Positions 37,520-46,809 of a stretch of DNA of 64,000 bases are shown in pieces. Source of the DNA: Bacillota bacterium (GTDB taxonomy: Bacteria; Bacillota; Clostridia; Oscillospirales; Ruminococcaceae); the NCBI GenBank assembly GCA_023418925.1, contig JAEZYS010000010.1, positions 72,431 through 136,430 on the forward strand, read 5' to 3'. The position numbers and the translations under genes were made by a program. Every line of letters starts with the position of its first letter. The stretch's first letter is position 1. Under the pieces are notes generated by a model. It did no database searches, was not told the DNA's origin, and was given only the letters and a program-made list of their open reading frames with translations.

Positions 37520-38446
37520 ATGAAACCAAACACATTAACTAAAACAAGTATAGTATGTCTCCTTGCAATGGTGTGCTGTATTTTATGGGGAAGTGCATTT
37601 CCTTGCGTTAAAATCGGATATAAAATGCTGAATATTCAGGCAGACGATTCAGCTTCCCAAATATTATTCGCAGGAATGAGATTTACCCTAGCAGGAATTA
37701 TTGCTATCATTATCGGAAGTGTAATAAACAAAAAGCCATTGATACCGTCAAAGTCATCATGGAAAAGAATAATGGTATTAAGTTCATTCCAGACAATACT
37801 ACAGTACTTTTTTTATTATATCGGTCTTGCAAATACAACAGGTGTAAAAGCTTCGGTTATTGTCGGCACAAACGTATTTACTGCTATACTAATCTCTGCT
37901 ATTATTTTTAAATTTGAGAAAATGACTGCTGCAAAAGCAATTGGCTGCATAGTTGGCTTTTCAGGAATCATTGTAATGAATCTTACAGACTTTAACGGAA
38001 GTCTTAATTTTAACTTTAAAGGCGACGGCATGATATTTCTTTCCACCCTTGCATCTGCAATGTCAAGTGTAACACTGAAAAAATTTTCACAACAAGACAA
38101 TACTGTAATGCTTAGCGGTTATCAGTTTCTTGTCGGAGGAATTATAATGAGTATAGGCGGACTTGCTTTTGGTGGGAAGGTAACAGGCTTTACAGCAGGT
38201 TCTGTTGCTATGCTTGTTTATCTTGCTATGGTATCTGCTGTCGCTTATTCCATATGGTCAATTCTTGTGAAATACAACCCTATATCAAGAGTAGCAGTGT
38301 TTGGATTCATGAACCCTGTGTTCGGTGTAATGCTGTCAGCACTGCTTCTCAGCGAAGGAAAAGAGTCGTTCGGGTTAATGGGAATCATTGCACTTGCACT
38401 TGTTTGCACAGGGATTTTCACAGTAAACAAGAGTCAAACGTCTTAA
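37520..38446 (+). CDS. EamA/DMT-family transporter
   Basis: An integral membrane protein of 308 residues with ten predicted segments arranged as two EamA repeats. The start MAMVCCILWGSAFP-like block (CCILWGSAFPCVKIGY) is typical. Members export amino acids, drugs or metabolites; the substrate cannot be inferred. Ribosome binding is poor: GAAAGGA is 36 nt upstream, with a weak TGCTT/AAGCA hairpin between. No partner gene is adjacent. Confidence 0.85.
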   Translation: MKPNTLTKTSIVCLLAMVCCILWGSAFPCVKIGYKMLNIQADDSASQILFAGMRFTLAGIIAIIIGSVINKKPLIPSKSSWKRIMVLSSFQTILQYFFYYIGLANTTGVKASVIVGTNVFTAILISAIIFKFEKMTAAKAIGCIVGFSGIIVMNLTDFNGSLNFNFKGDGMIFLSTLASAMSSVTLKKFSQQDNTVMLSGYQFLVGGIIMSIGGLAFGGKVTGFTAGSVAMLVYLAMVSAVAYSIWSILVKYNPISRVAVFGFMNPVFGVMLSALLLSEGKESFGLMGIIALALVCTGIFTVNKSQTS

Positions 38447-38529
38447 TACTATATTAGCATTTTTAAGCTATTTTAATTTATTATTTATGTTAAATTTGGA
38501 TAAAATATAGTAAAATTATATTAATTTAA

Positions 38530-38558
38530 TTGACAAATTTATATAAAGGGGTTAAAAT
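38530..38558 (+). promoter_or_regulatory. Promoter of the Cache-type chemoreceptor
   Basis: TTGACA (38530-38535) and TAAAAT (38553-38558) are 17 nt apart. Confidence 0.72.
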
Positions 38559-38596
38559 TATAATATAAAATTATACATCATAGGTGGGATTATAAA

Positions 38597-40468
38597 ATGC
38601 TTAAAAAAATCAGCAAATCCATAGTAGTTATATTCCTTATCGGCTCAGTTCTGATTGCATCAATATTAGCTATACTTCAGACTTATATCACCAACTCAAA
38701 TCAAAAAACCCAGTTTGAAGAACAGCTTGTAAAAATTAATGAGCTGATGGCAAAAAATGATGCAGAAATTCAATCTCTCAAAGAAACTTTAAATATTGAA
38801 TATATCACAAAAGCAAATGCTTTTGCATATATGCTTAAATTAGATCCGGATATTAAAGATAATGTTTCTGAAATGAACAGGATATGTGAAATGCTTGATG
38901 TTGATGAACTTCACATCACAGATAACAAAGGGGTTTTGAGATGGGGTACAGTTGAAAGTTATTATGGCTTTGATTTTGCAACATCTGATCAAGCAAAAGA
39001 ATTTATGCCAATACTGGATGACATTTCAATTGAAATTGCGCAGGAACCACAAATTAATGGGGCAGAAGGTAAATTGTTTCAGTATGTAAGTGTTGCACGA
39101 CGTGACTCAAAAGGTATAGTTCAGGTAGGACTTAAGCCAACAAGGCTTGATAATGCAATACAGGCAAATTCACTTGACAATGTTCTTACAAATTACACTT
39201 TTGGCAATGATGCTTTTGTTTTTGCTGTAAACAAAGAGGACAACACTTTTCTTTCTTACAAAAATAACCCTGCTCTTTTAGGAACATCTGCAACTGACGC
39301 TGGTATAAAGGAAAGAAACATTAAAAATGAATATTGCGGCACAATAAAAATTGATGGTGTTTCTTATTATGCGATGTTCTTTGAACAGGATGAAATGTTC
39401 CTTTGTACTGCTGTTCCGGTTAAGAATATGCAGAAAGGTAATATCATTATAATTGCAGTAATTGTTTTATTTGTTGCAATCACCTTTATAACAATCTACT
39501 TCTTTATTAAGTCGAAAATAAAAAAGCTTGTTATCAACGGTTTAAGTAATACAGTAAATATCATCAATGAAATTTCATCAGGCAATCTCAATGCTGTTGC
39601 CAACGAGTATAGTGCACCTGAATTTACCGTATTATCCGATGGAATAAACAATATGACTAACAATCTAAAAGCAAAAATCAGCGAGGCTCATGATATGGTT
39701 GAAAAGCAGAATATTCTTTTCAAGGAGATATCCCATGCTTCTGTTGGTATAAGAAATCAGTCAGACAGTATGCAGAATATATCACATACACTTTCAAACG
39801 GTTCAAGTACACAGGCTGCAACCGTTGAGGAAATCTCTGCAGCATTCTCGAATATCACAGAAGCAGCAACTCAGAACTCAAAGCAGGCTGGTGAGGCTGC
39901 AAGAATTGCTGAACAAACCGAGGCACAGCTTAACGTTGGAGTCGGAAAGCTTAAGCTTATGAACCAATCTATGGAAGAAATAAGCAATACATCTACAAAA
40001 ATCAAGACTATTATTAAGACTATTGATGATATTGCATTCCAGACAAACATTCTTGCTCTTAATGCAGCAGTAGAAGCTGCAAGAGCTGGTGTACATGGTA
40101 AGGGCTTTGCAGTAGTTGCAGATGAAGTAAGAACACTTGCAAACAAGAGTGCAGAAGCCGCAAGCAATACCTCTGTTCTTATCCAGACAACTCTTGATGC
40201 TATTGATAAGGGCAGCGTGGTAGCAAATGAAACTGCTGACACATTGATGTCACTTCTTGATATTACACATGAGAGTACAACCATTATGAATGACATTTAC
40301 AAACATGCTGAAAGTCAGGCACAGGCTATAGGCGAGGTAAACGTAGGAGTTGAACAGATTTCAACTGTAATTCAGGATAACTCCCGTATTTCCGCAGATG
40401 CAGAGGCAACAGCAAATAAGCTTACAGAAGAATCAAATTTATTAAATAATCTTATTTCATCCAATTAA
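38597..40468 (+). CDS. Methyl-accepting chemotaxis protein, Cache type
   Basis: A membrane chemoreceptor of 623 residues. Membrane segments at about 7-29 and 282-305 flank an external domain of about 250 residues that looks like a single Cache sensor domain. A HAMP-like linker precedes the signalling domain, whose tip is [19 protein letters not shown] near 480. The ligand is unknown. AGGTGGG precedes the ATG. Its tip differs from that of the soluble receptor 2 kb upstream ([11 protein letters not shown]), so the two may still share one CheA. No cheA or cheW gene is present in the window. Confidence 0.92.
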   Translation: MLKKISKSIVVIFLIGSVLIASILAILQTYITNSNQKTQFEEQLVKINELMAKNDAEIQSLKETLNIEYITKANAFAYMLKLDPDIKDNVSEMNRICEMLDVDELHITDNKGVLRWGTVESYYGFDFATSDQAKEFMPILDDISIEIAQEPQINGAEGKLFQYVSVARRDSKGIVQVGLKPTRLDNAIQANSLDNVLTNYTFGNDAFVFAVNKEDNTFLSYKNNPALLGTSATDAGIKERNIKNEYCGTIKIDGVSYYAMFFEQDEMFLCTAVPVKNMQKGNIIIIAVIVLFVAITFITIYFFIKSKIKKLVINGLSNTVNIINEISSGNLNAVANEYSAPEFTVLSDGINNMTNNLKAKISEAHDMVEKQNILFKEISHASVGIRNQSDSMQNISHTLSNGSSTQAATVEEISAAFSNITEAATQNSKQAGEAARIAEQTEAQLNVGVGKLKLMNQSMEEISNTSTKIKTIIKTIDDIAFQTNILALNAAVEAARAGVHGKGFAVVADEVRTLANKSAEAASNTSVLIQTTLDAIDKGSVVANETADTLMSLLDITHESTTIMNDIYKHAESQAQAIGEVNVGVEQISTVIQDNSRISADAEATANKLTEESNLLNNLISSN

Positions 40469-40472
40469 AACT

Positions 40473-40503
40473 AAAGCGGTACATATTCTGTACCGCTTTT
40501 TAT
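40473..40503 (+). terminator. Terminator of the chemoreceptor gene
   Basis: AAAGCGGTACA pairs with TGTACCGCTTT around TATTC, followed by T-rich sequence. Confidence 0.85.
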
Positions 40504-40510
40504 AATAGCA

Positions 40511-40550
40511 CAAAAAGAAAATGCAATACAATTCTGTACTGCATTGCTTT
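40511..40550 (-). terminator. Terminator of the small helical protein gene
   Basis: AATGCAATACA pairs with TGTACTGCATT with one mismatch, followed on the minus strand by TTCTTTTTG. Confidence 0.6.
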
Positions 40551-40558
40551 TTATGTAC

Positions 40559-40894
40559 TTATGCTACTTCGGGTTCTTTCTCAAGTTCTTTTGACATCAA
40601 TGTAACAAGGGACTCAAACTTTCCTCTTACATCAAAATGTTCTTCACCGCTGATAATCATTTCATTAATGTATTCAAGCATATTCTTGAGAGCCTCAGTC
40701 ATTTCAATATAATATGCCATTCTTTGATCTGTAAGCCCAGTAGCAACAGCATATTCAACAGCTCTTACAGCATTGTAACAATCACAAAGAACTGCAGTTG
40801 CAGAATCGTTTCCCTCCTGTTTTTCTGCACAGTCAACTCCCTCAACAGCAGTATTGAGCAGCTCTATTACCTGATTTCTTATATCCTTTGTCAT
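40559..40894 (-). CDS. Small helical protein of unknown function
   Basis: A soluble acidic protein of 111 residues, almost wholly helical by composition. I recognise no family, although the size and helical pattern recall FliS-like or four-helix proteins; that is weak. AAAGGGATG lies about 10 nt before the ATG. It converges on the chemoreceptor gene and has its own terminator. Confidence 0.6.
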   Translation of the reverse strand: MTKDIRNQVIELLNTAVEGVDCAEKQEGNDSATAVLCDCYNAVRAVEYAVATGLTDQRMAYYIEMTEALKNMLEYINEMIISGEEHFDVRGKFESLVTLMSKELEKEPEVA

Positions 40895-40987
40895 AAAAGC
40901 ACATCCCTTTCAATAACTTATACAATAGTTATCGTCAAAATATATATTAAGTTTAGCACATTTCAATAATTATTTCAATAAAAAACA

Positions 40988-41022
40988 AAAAAAGATGGCG
41001 GATTGTTTAGTGCCAATCCGCC
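40988..41022 (-). terminator. Terminator of the deacetylase gene
   Basis: GGCGGATTG pairs with CAATCCGCC, followed on the minus strand by ATCTTTTTTT. The 130 nt between it and the gene hold nothing I recognise. Confidence 0.8.
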
Positions 41023-41152
41023 GGAAGAAAAAAGAAACAAGGAGACACGACAAACTCGTGTACAGAAGTCCTGCCGTCTGCATCAGCAGAACAGAAATAT
41101 CATAACAATGGAAACCGAGAATGCGATAACCAAAAGTTAAGAATAAGCATTT

Positions 41153-41968
41153 TTACGAGGGAAGAGCAATTTCATAGCCCTGAGCCCTGAAGTTATCTAT
41201 CACATCGCCCAGAATAGCAGCATTCGTACTTGAAACACTGTGGAGTAAAAGAATTTCGCCACCATGTGCAGAACTTGTAACCTTATTGAAGGCGGTCTGA
41301 ACATCAGGCTGATTGTTTACATCCCAGTCACAGTAAGCAAAACTCCATACAAGAGTTTTGTAACCATACTTCTGTGCAACTGCAATAGCTTTTTCGGAAT
41401 ACTCCCCGCAAGGAGGACGGAAGTAAGTCATATCAACGCCATAAGTTTCCTTGACATAATTGTGATTATCCATGATTTCCTTTTCTGCATCAGCAATTGA
41501 AAGACTTGGTAACGAAGCATGGTCAAGACCATGGTTTGCAATAATGTGGCCCTCGTCAATCATTCGCTTTACAAGCTCAGGATTTCTTCTTGCATAATCC
41601 CCAGTCAGGAAGAAAATTGCCTTGGCATTTTTCGCTTTGAGAGTATCAAGTATCGGCGCAGTATATCCGTTTTCATATCCCTGATCAAATGTCAGACAGA
41701 TATTTTTATCTGACTCGAAAATAGCATATCCATCGTAACAACTGTATTTTGCGTTGAAATCAAGTGCACAAAGCGGACGATTTTTGTCGTCGCACTGATG
41801 CCCCTGACCATAGCCAAAGCATTCATTGTCAAGACCGTTTATTTCATCATCAGAAAGCTGAATACGGGTTTCTGCAGGAGCACTACTGCATATAACAGAA
41901 TTTGCGTTCTGAAATCCAATAGAAAATGTCATTACAGCTGTAATTATAATAAACAATGATTTGAACAT
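41153..41968 (-). CDS. pdaA: Polysaccharide deacetylase, PdaA type
   Basis: A secreted NodB-family deacetylase of 271 residues. The motif TFDQGYENGYT has Gln where most family members have Asp; PdaA of B. subtilis likewise departs from Asp here and shares GYENGYT. Other motifs are NHGLDH and RPPCGEYS. PdaA removes acetyl from muramic acid on the way to the delta-lactam of spore cortex, so a cortex role is likely. ATG 41968 is 7 nt from AGGAG; an ATG six codons earlier would place the Shine-Dalgarno sequence inside the gene. A signal peptide covers about residues 1-25. Confidence 0.85.
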   Translation of the reverse strand: MFKSLFIIITAVMTFSIGFQNANSVICSSAPAETRIQLSDDEINGLDNECFGYGQGHQCDDKNRPLCALDFNAKYSCYDGYAIFESDKNICLTFDQGYENGYTAPILDTLKAKNAKAIFFLTGDYARRNPELVKRMIDEGHIIANHGLDHASLPSLSIADAEKEIMDNHNYVKETYGVDMTYFRPPCGEYSEKAIAVAQKYGYKTLVWSFAYCDWDVNNQPDVQTAFNKVTSSAHGGEILLLHSVSSTNAAILGDVIDNFRAQGYEIALPS

Positions 41969-42025
41969 TGACAAACTCCTGTTCATAATATATTTGCATG
42001 TTTATTATCTGATGAAACAAATTAA

Positions 42026-42044
42026 ATATGCTAAGCATATTATA
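42026..42044 (-). promoter_or_regulatory. Promoter and palindrome before pdaA
   Basis: Minus-strand TGT TATAAT (TATAAT at 42044-42039) is followed at once by the palindrome ATATGCT-A-AGCATAT (42026-42040), which would cover the start site. Confidence 0.45.
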
Positions 42045-42235
42045 ACATATTTCACTGATAATAAAACTACAGTAATATTACAAACATATGTCAGATTTGA
42101 TCCTTTTTTGTAATAATTATAACAATTAATTTATTATGTTTTTTAAAGTTACAATTTGGGTAAAAATAATAATGTAAACAAAAATGCGCTATGGCATGAA
42201 GTCATAACGCAAAGCAAATATTTTACAAAGAATGA

Positions 42236-42484
42236 TTATTCGTCAAGATACGCTTTAACAAGTACCTGCAAAAGCTCATCTCTGTCAATATGCCTTATAA
42301 GACTCCTTGCGTTATTATATGTTGTTATGTACGTCGGATCCTCTGATAAAATATAACCCACGATCTGATTAATAGGGTTATATCCTTTTTCACGAAGAGC
42401 GTCATAAATCAAAGTGAGATTTTTCCTGAGTTCAAGTTCCTTGTCTTCACACACTGAAAACGTCATAGTTTGTTCATTATTCAT
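42236..42484 (-). CDS. ireB: IreB-family regulatory phosphoprotein
   Basis: An 82-residue protein of the IreB (DUF965) family, recognised by [18 protein letters not shown] at the start and [18 protein letters not shown]. In Enterococcus IreB is phosphorylated by the Ser/Thr kinase IreK on N-terminal threonines and limits cephalosporin resistance; the Thr residues near the start are kept here. ATG 42484 follows AAAGGGTG; the frame is open upstream but without a good start. The kinase gene is not in the window, and the usual neighbours (ruvX, DUF1292) are absent. Confidence 0.9.
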   Translation of the reverse strand: MNNEQTMTFSVCEDKELELRKNLTLIYDALREKGYNPINQIVGYILSEDPTYITTYNNARSLIRHIDRDELLQVLVKAYLDE

Positions 42485-42742
42485 TTCTACAACACCCTTT
42501 CCCAGCAAAAGTACATTCACACACAAAATTCTGTCATCTACTACTGTATTATCATTATATCCTTTTTTAAAATTAAAAACAAGTACTTTAGCATATTTTT
42601 TTAAGGTAATTATTAACATTAATTTATAATTTATACAGCACTACCTATATATAGTTATGCATAATTAACAATTTTTATTCTTTTAACTTTAAAAATTTCT
42701 AAATTATTGACGACAAATTAACAGAATAAATTTTTTGAATAC

Positions 42743-42771
42743 TTGTTTCTTTTAGAACAATATGCTATTAT
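42743..42771 (+). promoter_or_regulatory. Promoter of the 47-codon frame
   Basis: TTGTTT (42743-42748) and TATTAT (42766-42771) are 17 nt apart with a TGC extension. Confidence 0.6.
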
Positions 42772-42808
42772 ATATTCAATTAAATCTGACATGAGGTGAT
42801 ACACTGCT

Positions 42809-42952
42809 ATGGATGTTACATATCTAAAAATGATCTGTTATGGAAAGTATAACAGCTTCAGAGTCAGTAGAGTTGCCATGCAGGAAATCACTGCTTTGTT
42901 TCAGTTCGTGTTCAGGGTATTAACTCATAGTGATGCGTGTTGTATTTTATAA
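42809..42952 (+). CDS. Small protein of 47 residues
   Basis: ATG 42809 lies 8 nt from GAGGTGAT and about 38 nt from a good promoter, so it is likely translated. The sequence begins MDVTYLKMICYGKYNSF, which faintly recalls the N-terminal helix of LysR-type regulators, so it could be a remnant of one. The second half is hydrophobic and ends in CCIL. The glyoxalase-like gene follows after 34 nt, and the small frame may act as its leader. Confidence 0.5.
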   Translation: MDVTYLKMICYGKYNSFRVSRVAMQEITALFQFVFRVLTHSDACCIL

Positions 42953-42986
42953 AATATTATTTATAACATATAAGGAGATTATCACT

Positions 42987-43373
42987 ATGAATATTAAAGT
43001 AACACATATCGGCATATATACTGCAGATTTAGAACGCATGAGAGAATTTTATGAAAAATATTTCGGTGCAGTAAGCAACGAGAAATATGAAAATGACAAG
43101 GGATTTTCAAGTTATTTTATGACACTGGGTGGTGATGTGCGCATTGAAATCATGTCGCACACAAATCTTGAACACAGAGAGGTTCTTGACAAAGTCAACG
43201 GAATAAGCCACATTGCCTTTTCTGTCGGCAGCAAGGATGCTGTTGTCAGCCTGACGGAAAGACTTGTAGCTGATGGATACAGACTCAACAGTCCTCCAAG
43301 GGTAACAGGCGATGGATATTTTGAAAGCAATATTGCAGACCCTGACGGAAATGCTATTGAGATTACAGAATAA
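42987..43373 (+). CDS. VOC/glyoxalase-fold protein
   Basis: A 128-residue metal-dependent VOC-fold protein. KVTHIGIYTADLERMREFY begins the first beta-alpha-beta unit and HIAFSVGS the second; the His and Glu ligands are in THIG, RIEIMS, SHIAF and AIEIT. It resembles lactoylglutathione-lyase-like proteins of firmicutes, but the substrate is uncertain. AAGGAG lies before ATG 42987; the frame continues upstream without a ribosome binding site. Confidence 0.85.
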   Translation: MNIKVTHIGIYTADLERMREFYEKYFGAVSNEKYENDKGFSSYFMTLGGDVRIEIMSHTNLEHREVLDKVNGISHIAFSVGSKDAVVSLTERLVADGYRLNSPPRVTGDGYFESNIADPDGNAIEITE

Positions 43374-43378
43374 AATTT

Positions 43379-43409
43379 AAATGCGGCTTTGAACAGCCGC
43401 ATTTCTTTT
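43379..43409 (+). terminator. Terminator of the VOC gene
   Basis: AAATGCGGCT pairs with AGCCGCATTT around TTGAAC, followed by CTTTT. Confidence 0.8.
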
Positions 43410-43478
43410 AAGGAAATACCACGCAAAGCATTTCCTTTGCTTTTATGAAAAGATTTTATTCAATATTTTAGATACCTC

Positions 43479-43507
43479 TTGCAATTTCTGAAAAAACGTG
43501 TTATAAT
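43479..43507 (+). promoter_or_regulatory. Promoter of ffs
   Basis: TTGCAA (43479-43484) and TATAAT (43502-43507) are 17 nt apart with a TGT extension; transcription would begin near 43514. Confidence 0.75.
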
Positions 43508-43530
43508 AATGACCTATTATGGATTTGATT

Positions 43531-43659
43531 AATCCGATATATAGGTGTGCGGGCCCTGTGCAACAAAACACCGTGAACCATGTCAGGCGGGGAACCGAGC
43601 AGCATTAAGCGGATCGTTTTGTGTGCCGCAGCAAGCCTGCACACCTATGTATCGGATTT
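43531..43659 (+). ncRNA. ffs: Signal recognition particle RNA, small bacterial type
   Basis: The RNA scaffold that binds Ffh in co-translational protein targeting. A long closing helix pairs AATCCGATA and ATAGGTGTGCGGGC with GCCTGCACACCTAT and TATCGGATT. The apical domain shows the Ffh-binding helix 8: GTCAGGCGGGGAACCGAGCA with a GGAA-type tetraloop and the conserved AGCAGCA side. It lies upstream of dnaX-ybaB-recR, a common firmicute arrangement. The exact ends are inferred from the helix. Confidence 0.9.
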
Positions 43660-43825
43660 GCTATATCATTTTGAAATTATATCCCCAACAATAATGACCG
43701 CAGATTATATAACAGAACCTGCTACGGAAAACAACTTTGATACAGAACTTTCAGGTTTCTGTTCTTTTAAAATTATATTATATTATTTTATTATACAAAC
43801 TCATATAAAAGATAGGGAGGAGGGT

Positions 43826-44743
43826 ATGCTTCAAGAAGGAAGCATAGATAAGATGAAATCTTTTTTCAGATTGTTGTACAGAGCAATAAAAAATGCTTCA
43901 TTCCCTATTCTTGTCTTTCTGTTCGGAGGAATTCTTTTAGTGGTATCTTTCTCCGATAATAACGTTGTCAGGAACACTTATGCATTTATTGTTTTTACTG
44001 CGATAATCTGGCTGCTGACAGTTCTATTCTTAGCAATGAACAACCTTCTGTTTGCTCCGTCTGCAAGCCCTGTCTTTGAAAACTGCTTCACAGGTATAAA
44101 GAAAAGTTCCCGTGTATTTAAAAAAGCACTTAAAAGCCTTACATCCGAATCATATAATGCTGCTCTTCAGGCTTTTCAGCAGCTCATGGAAATGAAAATT
44201 ACGGATAAGGAAAAATCCGTTTTATATTATTTTACAGCAAGGTGTTATCACAAAATGGGGTACCCGTCTAATGCAGTAAAATATTATGATCTTGCAATAG
44301 AAAACAACTTCGGATCGACAGATGCTTACTACAACGCTGCAAGATGCTGCACCGCAAACGGTATGTATGCGGAAGCAGAGGATTATTACACACGTCTTCA
44401 TAAGGCTGACCCTGATGCTGATTATTACTACACAGAGCTTGGAATGCTTGAAATCAAAAAGGAAAACGCAGAAAAAGCCCTCCAGTATTTTGTGTATTCA
44501 ATCAAGAATAAATACAACTATGCAATTGCACTGGGCGGAGCAGCTGTAGCCTGCCTGCTTCTTCACAGATTTGACGAAAGCCGTGCATATTACTGCAGTG
44601 CTATTGTAAATGATATATCCGATATTGACAGCTTTACTACATATTATAAAAGCATTGCAGAGTTAGTCGGATATGACCCGAACACAAGTGTCGGAAATGA
44701 TTCGGGGAGTGTTACCGATAAACCAGAATTAATGCAGGAGTGA
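43826..44743 (+). CDS. Membrane-anchored TPR protein
   Basis: A protein of 305 residues with two N-terminal membrane segments (about 20-40 and 47-68) and a cytoplasmic tetratricopeptide region. TPR units are visible from about 115, for example YYFTARCYHKMGYPSNAVKYYD and YYNAARCCTANGMYAEAEDYY. TPR domains bind other proteins; the partner is unknown. ATG 43826 is 5 nt from AGGGAGG. A longer frame starting at 43580 would run through the SRP RNA and is not the gene. dnaX begins 5 nt after its stop. Confidence 0.8.
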   Translation: MLQEGSIDKMKSFFRLLYRAIKNASFPILVFLFGGILLVVSFSDNNVVRNTYAFIVFTAIIWLLTVLFLAMNNLLFAPSASPVFENCFTGIKKSSRVFKKALKSLTSESYNAALQAFQQLMEMKITDKEKSVLYYFTARCYHKMGYPSNAVKYYDLAIENNFGSTDAYYNAARCCTANGMYAEAEDYYTRLHKADPDADYYYTELGMLEIKKENAEKALQYFVYSIKNKYNYAIALGGAAVACLLLHRFDESRAYYCSAIVNDISDIDSFTTYYKSIAELVGYDPNTSVGNDSGSVTDKPELMQE

Positions 44744-44748
44744 TTTGA

Positions 44749-46359
44749 TTGTACAAGGCTTTATACAGAAAATATCGTCCGCTGACATTTGATGATGTTA
44801 TTTCACAGCCACATGTTACAAAAACACTTTTAAACCAGATCAAGAACGGAAAGACCGCTCATGCATACCTATTCACAGGTTCAAGAGGAACAGGAAAGAC
44901 TACCTGCGCAAGAATTCTTGCAAAAGCTATCAATTGCGAACATCCGATTGACGGCAATCCATGCCTTGAATGTGATATATGCCGTGACGCAGAGATTGGC
45001 GCTCTTTCTGATATCATAGAAATTGATGCTGCTTCAAACAACGGTGTTGACGATGTGCGTGACCTTCGTGACGGAGCAATTTACACACCTGAACGATGCA
45101 GGTATAAGATTTATATAATCGATGAAGTTCATATGCTTTCAAAAGAGGCCTTCAACGCTTTGCTTAAAATCATGGAAGAGCCTCCTGCCCATGTCAAATT
45201 CATACTTGCAACTACAGAAATACACAAGGTTCTACCTACTATTCTGTCACGTTGCCAGAGGTTTGATTTCAGAAGAATTCTTCCTGCCGATATAACCACA
45301 AGGTTACTTGAAATCGCACAAAAAGAAAATATAACGCTGTCACAGGATGCTGCTGAACTGATTGCAAAAACTGCGGACGGTGGAATGAGAGATGCTCTTT
45401 CATTGCTCGACCAGTGCATGGCGTATTCAGATAATATAACTGCGGAAACAGTTTCAAATGCCGCAGGAATTGCCGGTCGTGATTACCTTTTTGATATTAT
45501 TGAAGCAATTGCAGACGGAGACACCTGCAAAGCTGTTACCGTAACGGACAGGCTATATTCAATGTCAAAGGATATGCAAAGGCTCTGCGACGAACTTATA
45601 ACTCAGTTCAGAAACGTCATGATGGCAAAAAGTGTCCCTGAAAATACGGATATAATAGTCTGTATGCCCGATGAACTGACCAGAATAAAAGCAATAGCCC
45701 AAAAGATGAGTTTGTCTGAAATTTTATTAAAGCTGGAGCTGCTTCAGAGCTGTAACGAAAGAATTTCACGTTCATCTTCAAAGCGTGTTGAATTCGAAAT
45801 GTGCCTTATCAGACTTTGCAGTGCAGGTATCTTAAACGAAAACAACGCAAAAACTGTTGACAATTCAGATATTTATGCTAAAATTGAAATGCTGGAGAAT
45901 AAACTGAGCAACGTGCAGGACAATACTGCGAAATATAGCAGGACAAGTCCGCAGAGAGCAGAATCAGCAAGACCAGTTCCGGAAAGCCAGCAAAAAGAAC
46001 AAGGCGGCGATGTTTCAAAGCTTCGTGCCGAAGATTTTACTCCCCTTTCAGAGTGGGCTGAGGTGCTGGAGAATTTCGAGAAGGTTTGTCCGTCTGTTTC
46101 AGGAACACTTCATGGCTCAAAAGCAATGCAAAACCAGAACTTTCTGCTTGTATATACCGAAAATGCATTTTTCATTCAGCTTCTAAAGGTAAAGGAAAAT
46201 GCCGAAAAGCTTCGTGACTCGGTAAAGGCTGTAACGGGAAAAACATTTCGTATTCTGGCTAAATGCACAGCTTCGGAGGATACACCTGGTGCAAAGGTTC
46301 AGGACATTCTCAAGAAAGCAAAGGAAAATAATATTCCTACCGACTTTCAAAATAAATAA
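44749..46359 (+). CDS. dnaX: DNA polymerase III subunits gamma/tau
   Basis: The clamp-loader ATPase of the replisome. The 536-residue protein has Walker A GSRGTGKT (44-51), a zinc module with Cys63, 72, 75 and 78, Walker B IIDEVHMLS, and the SRC motif. A Gln/Ser-rich linker (about 395-425) leads to a C-terminal domain of the tau type. TTG 44749 follows CAGGAGTGAT. I see no A-run slippery site with the E. coli pattern, so a shorter gamma form is not evident. It is followed by ybaB and recR, the standard order. Confidence 0.95.
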   Translation: MYKALYRKYRPLTFDDVISQPHVTKTLLNQIKNGKTAHAYLFTGSRGTGKTTCARILAKAINCEHPIDGNPCLECDICRDAEIGALSDIIEIDAASNNGVDDVRDLRDGAIYTPERCRYKIYIIDEVHMLSKEAFNALLKIMEEPPAHVKFILATTEIHKVLPTILSRCQRFDFRRILPADITTRLLEIAQKENITLSQDAAELIAKTADGGMRDALSLLDQCMAYSDNITAETVSNAAGIAGRDYLFDIIEAIADGDTCKAVTVTDRLYSMSKDMQRLCDELITQFRNVMMAKSVPENTDIIVCMPDELTRIKAIAQKMSLSEILLKLELLQSCNERISRSSSKRVEFEMCLIRLCSAGILNENNAKTVDNSDIYAKIEMLENKLSNVQDNTAKYSRTSPQRAESARPVPESQQKEQGGDVSKLRAEDFTPLSEWAEVLENFEKVCPSVSGTLHGSKAMQNQNFLLVYTENAFFIQLLKVKENAEKLRDSVKAVTGKTFRILAKCTASEDTPGAKVQDILKKAKENNIPTDFQNK

Positions 46360-46385
46360 TTATTATATTTAAAGGAGTTATAACA

Positions 46386-46733
46386 ATGAAAGCAAGATTA
46401 CCTCAGGGTATGGGCGGCGGAGCTCAGAACATGAACAGCATGATTAAGCAGGCTCAGAAAATGCAGAGCGAAATCACATCGATTCAGGAAGATATTGAAT
46501 CCAGAGATTTCTCAGCATCAGTAGGCGGCGGACAGGTTGAAGTTGTCCTCACTGGTAAAAAGGAAATCAAGAGCCTTTCAATCAAGCCGGAGGTTGTTGA
46601 TCCGGAAGATATCGAAATGCTTCAGGATCTTATCATCAGCGCAATCAATCAGGCTGTAAAGAATATTGAAGATACATGCGAAAAGGAAATGGGCGCAGTT
46701 ACAGGCGGAGTTTCTTTCCCTGGACTTTTCTAA
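46386..46733 (+). CDS. ybaB: YbaB/EbfC nucleoid-associated protein
   Basis: A small DNA-binding protein of 115 residues that coats the nucleoid. The N-terminal Gly-rich stretch GMGGGAQNMNSMIKQAQKMQ and the core VEVVLTGKKEIKSLSI are typical. AAAGGAG lies 7 nt before the ATG. Its place between dnaX and recR is conserved in bacteria. A terminator-like hairpin separates it from recR. Confidence 0.95.
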   Translation: MKARLPQGMGGGAQNMNSMIKQAQKMQSEITSIQEDIESRDFSASVGGGQVEVVLTGKKEIKSLSIKPEVVDPEDIEMLQDLIISAINQAVKNIEDTCEKEMGAVTGGVSFPGLF

Positions 46734-46754
46734 TTGCAACGAACATATCTTTAT

Positions 46755-46792
46755 GCGCACATAAACTTATGTCTATGTGCGCAATAATTTTT
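46755..46792 (+). terminator. Terminator-like hairpin between ybaB and recR
   Basis: GCGCACATA (46755-46763) pairs with TATGTGCGC (46774-46782), followed by AATAATTTTT. It may lower recR expression relative to dnaX-ybaB. Confidence 0.65.
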
Positions 46793-46809
46793 CAAAGAGG
46801 TGAAAATCA

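Noticed and set aside
37477..37522. Fourth case of a hairpin-bridged ribosome binding site (EamA transporter)
   Set aside because: The TGCTT/AAGCA hairpin is short with a 9-nt loop, and about 17 nt would still separate the site from the ATG.
43580..43825. Upstream extension of the TPR gene
   Set aside because: It runs through the SRP RNA, and ATG 43826 has a proper ribosome binding site.
45985..46010. Programmed frameshift in dnaX
   Set aside because: The only A-rich site is CAAAAAG in the linker, without the E. coli-type AAAAAAG heptamer in the right frame or a clear following hairpin.
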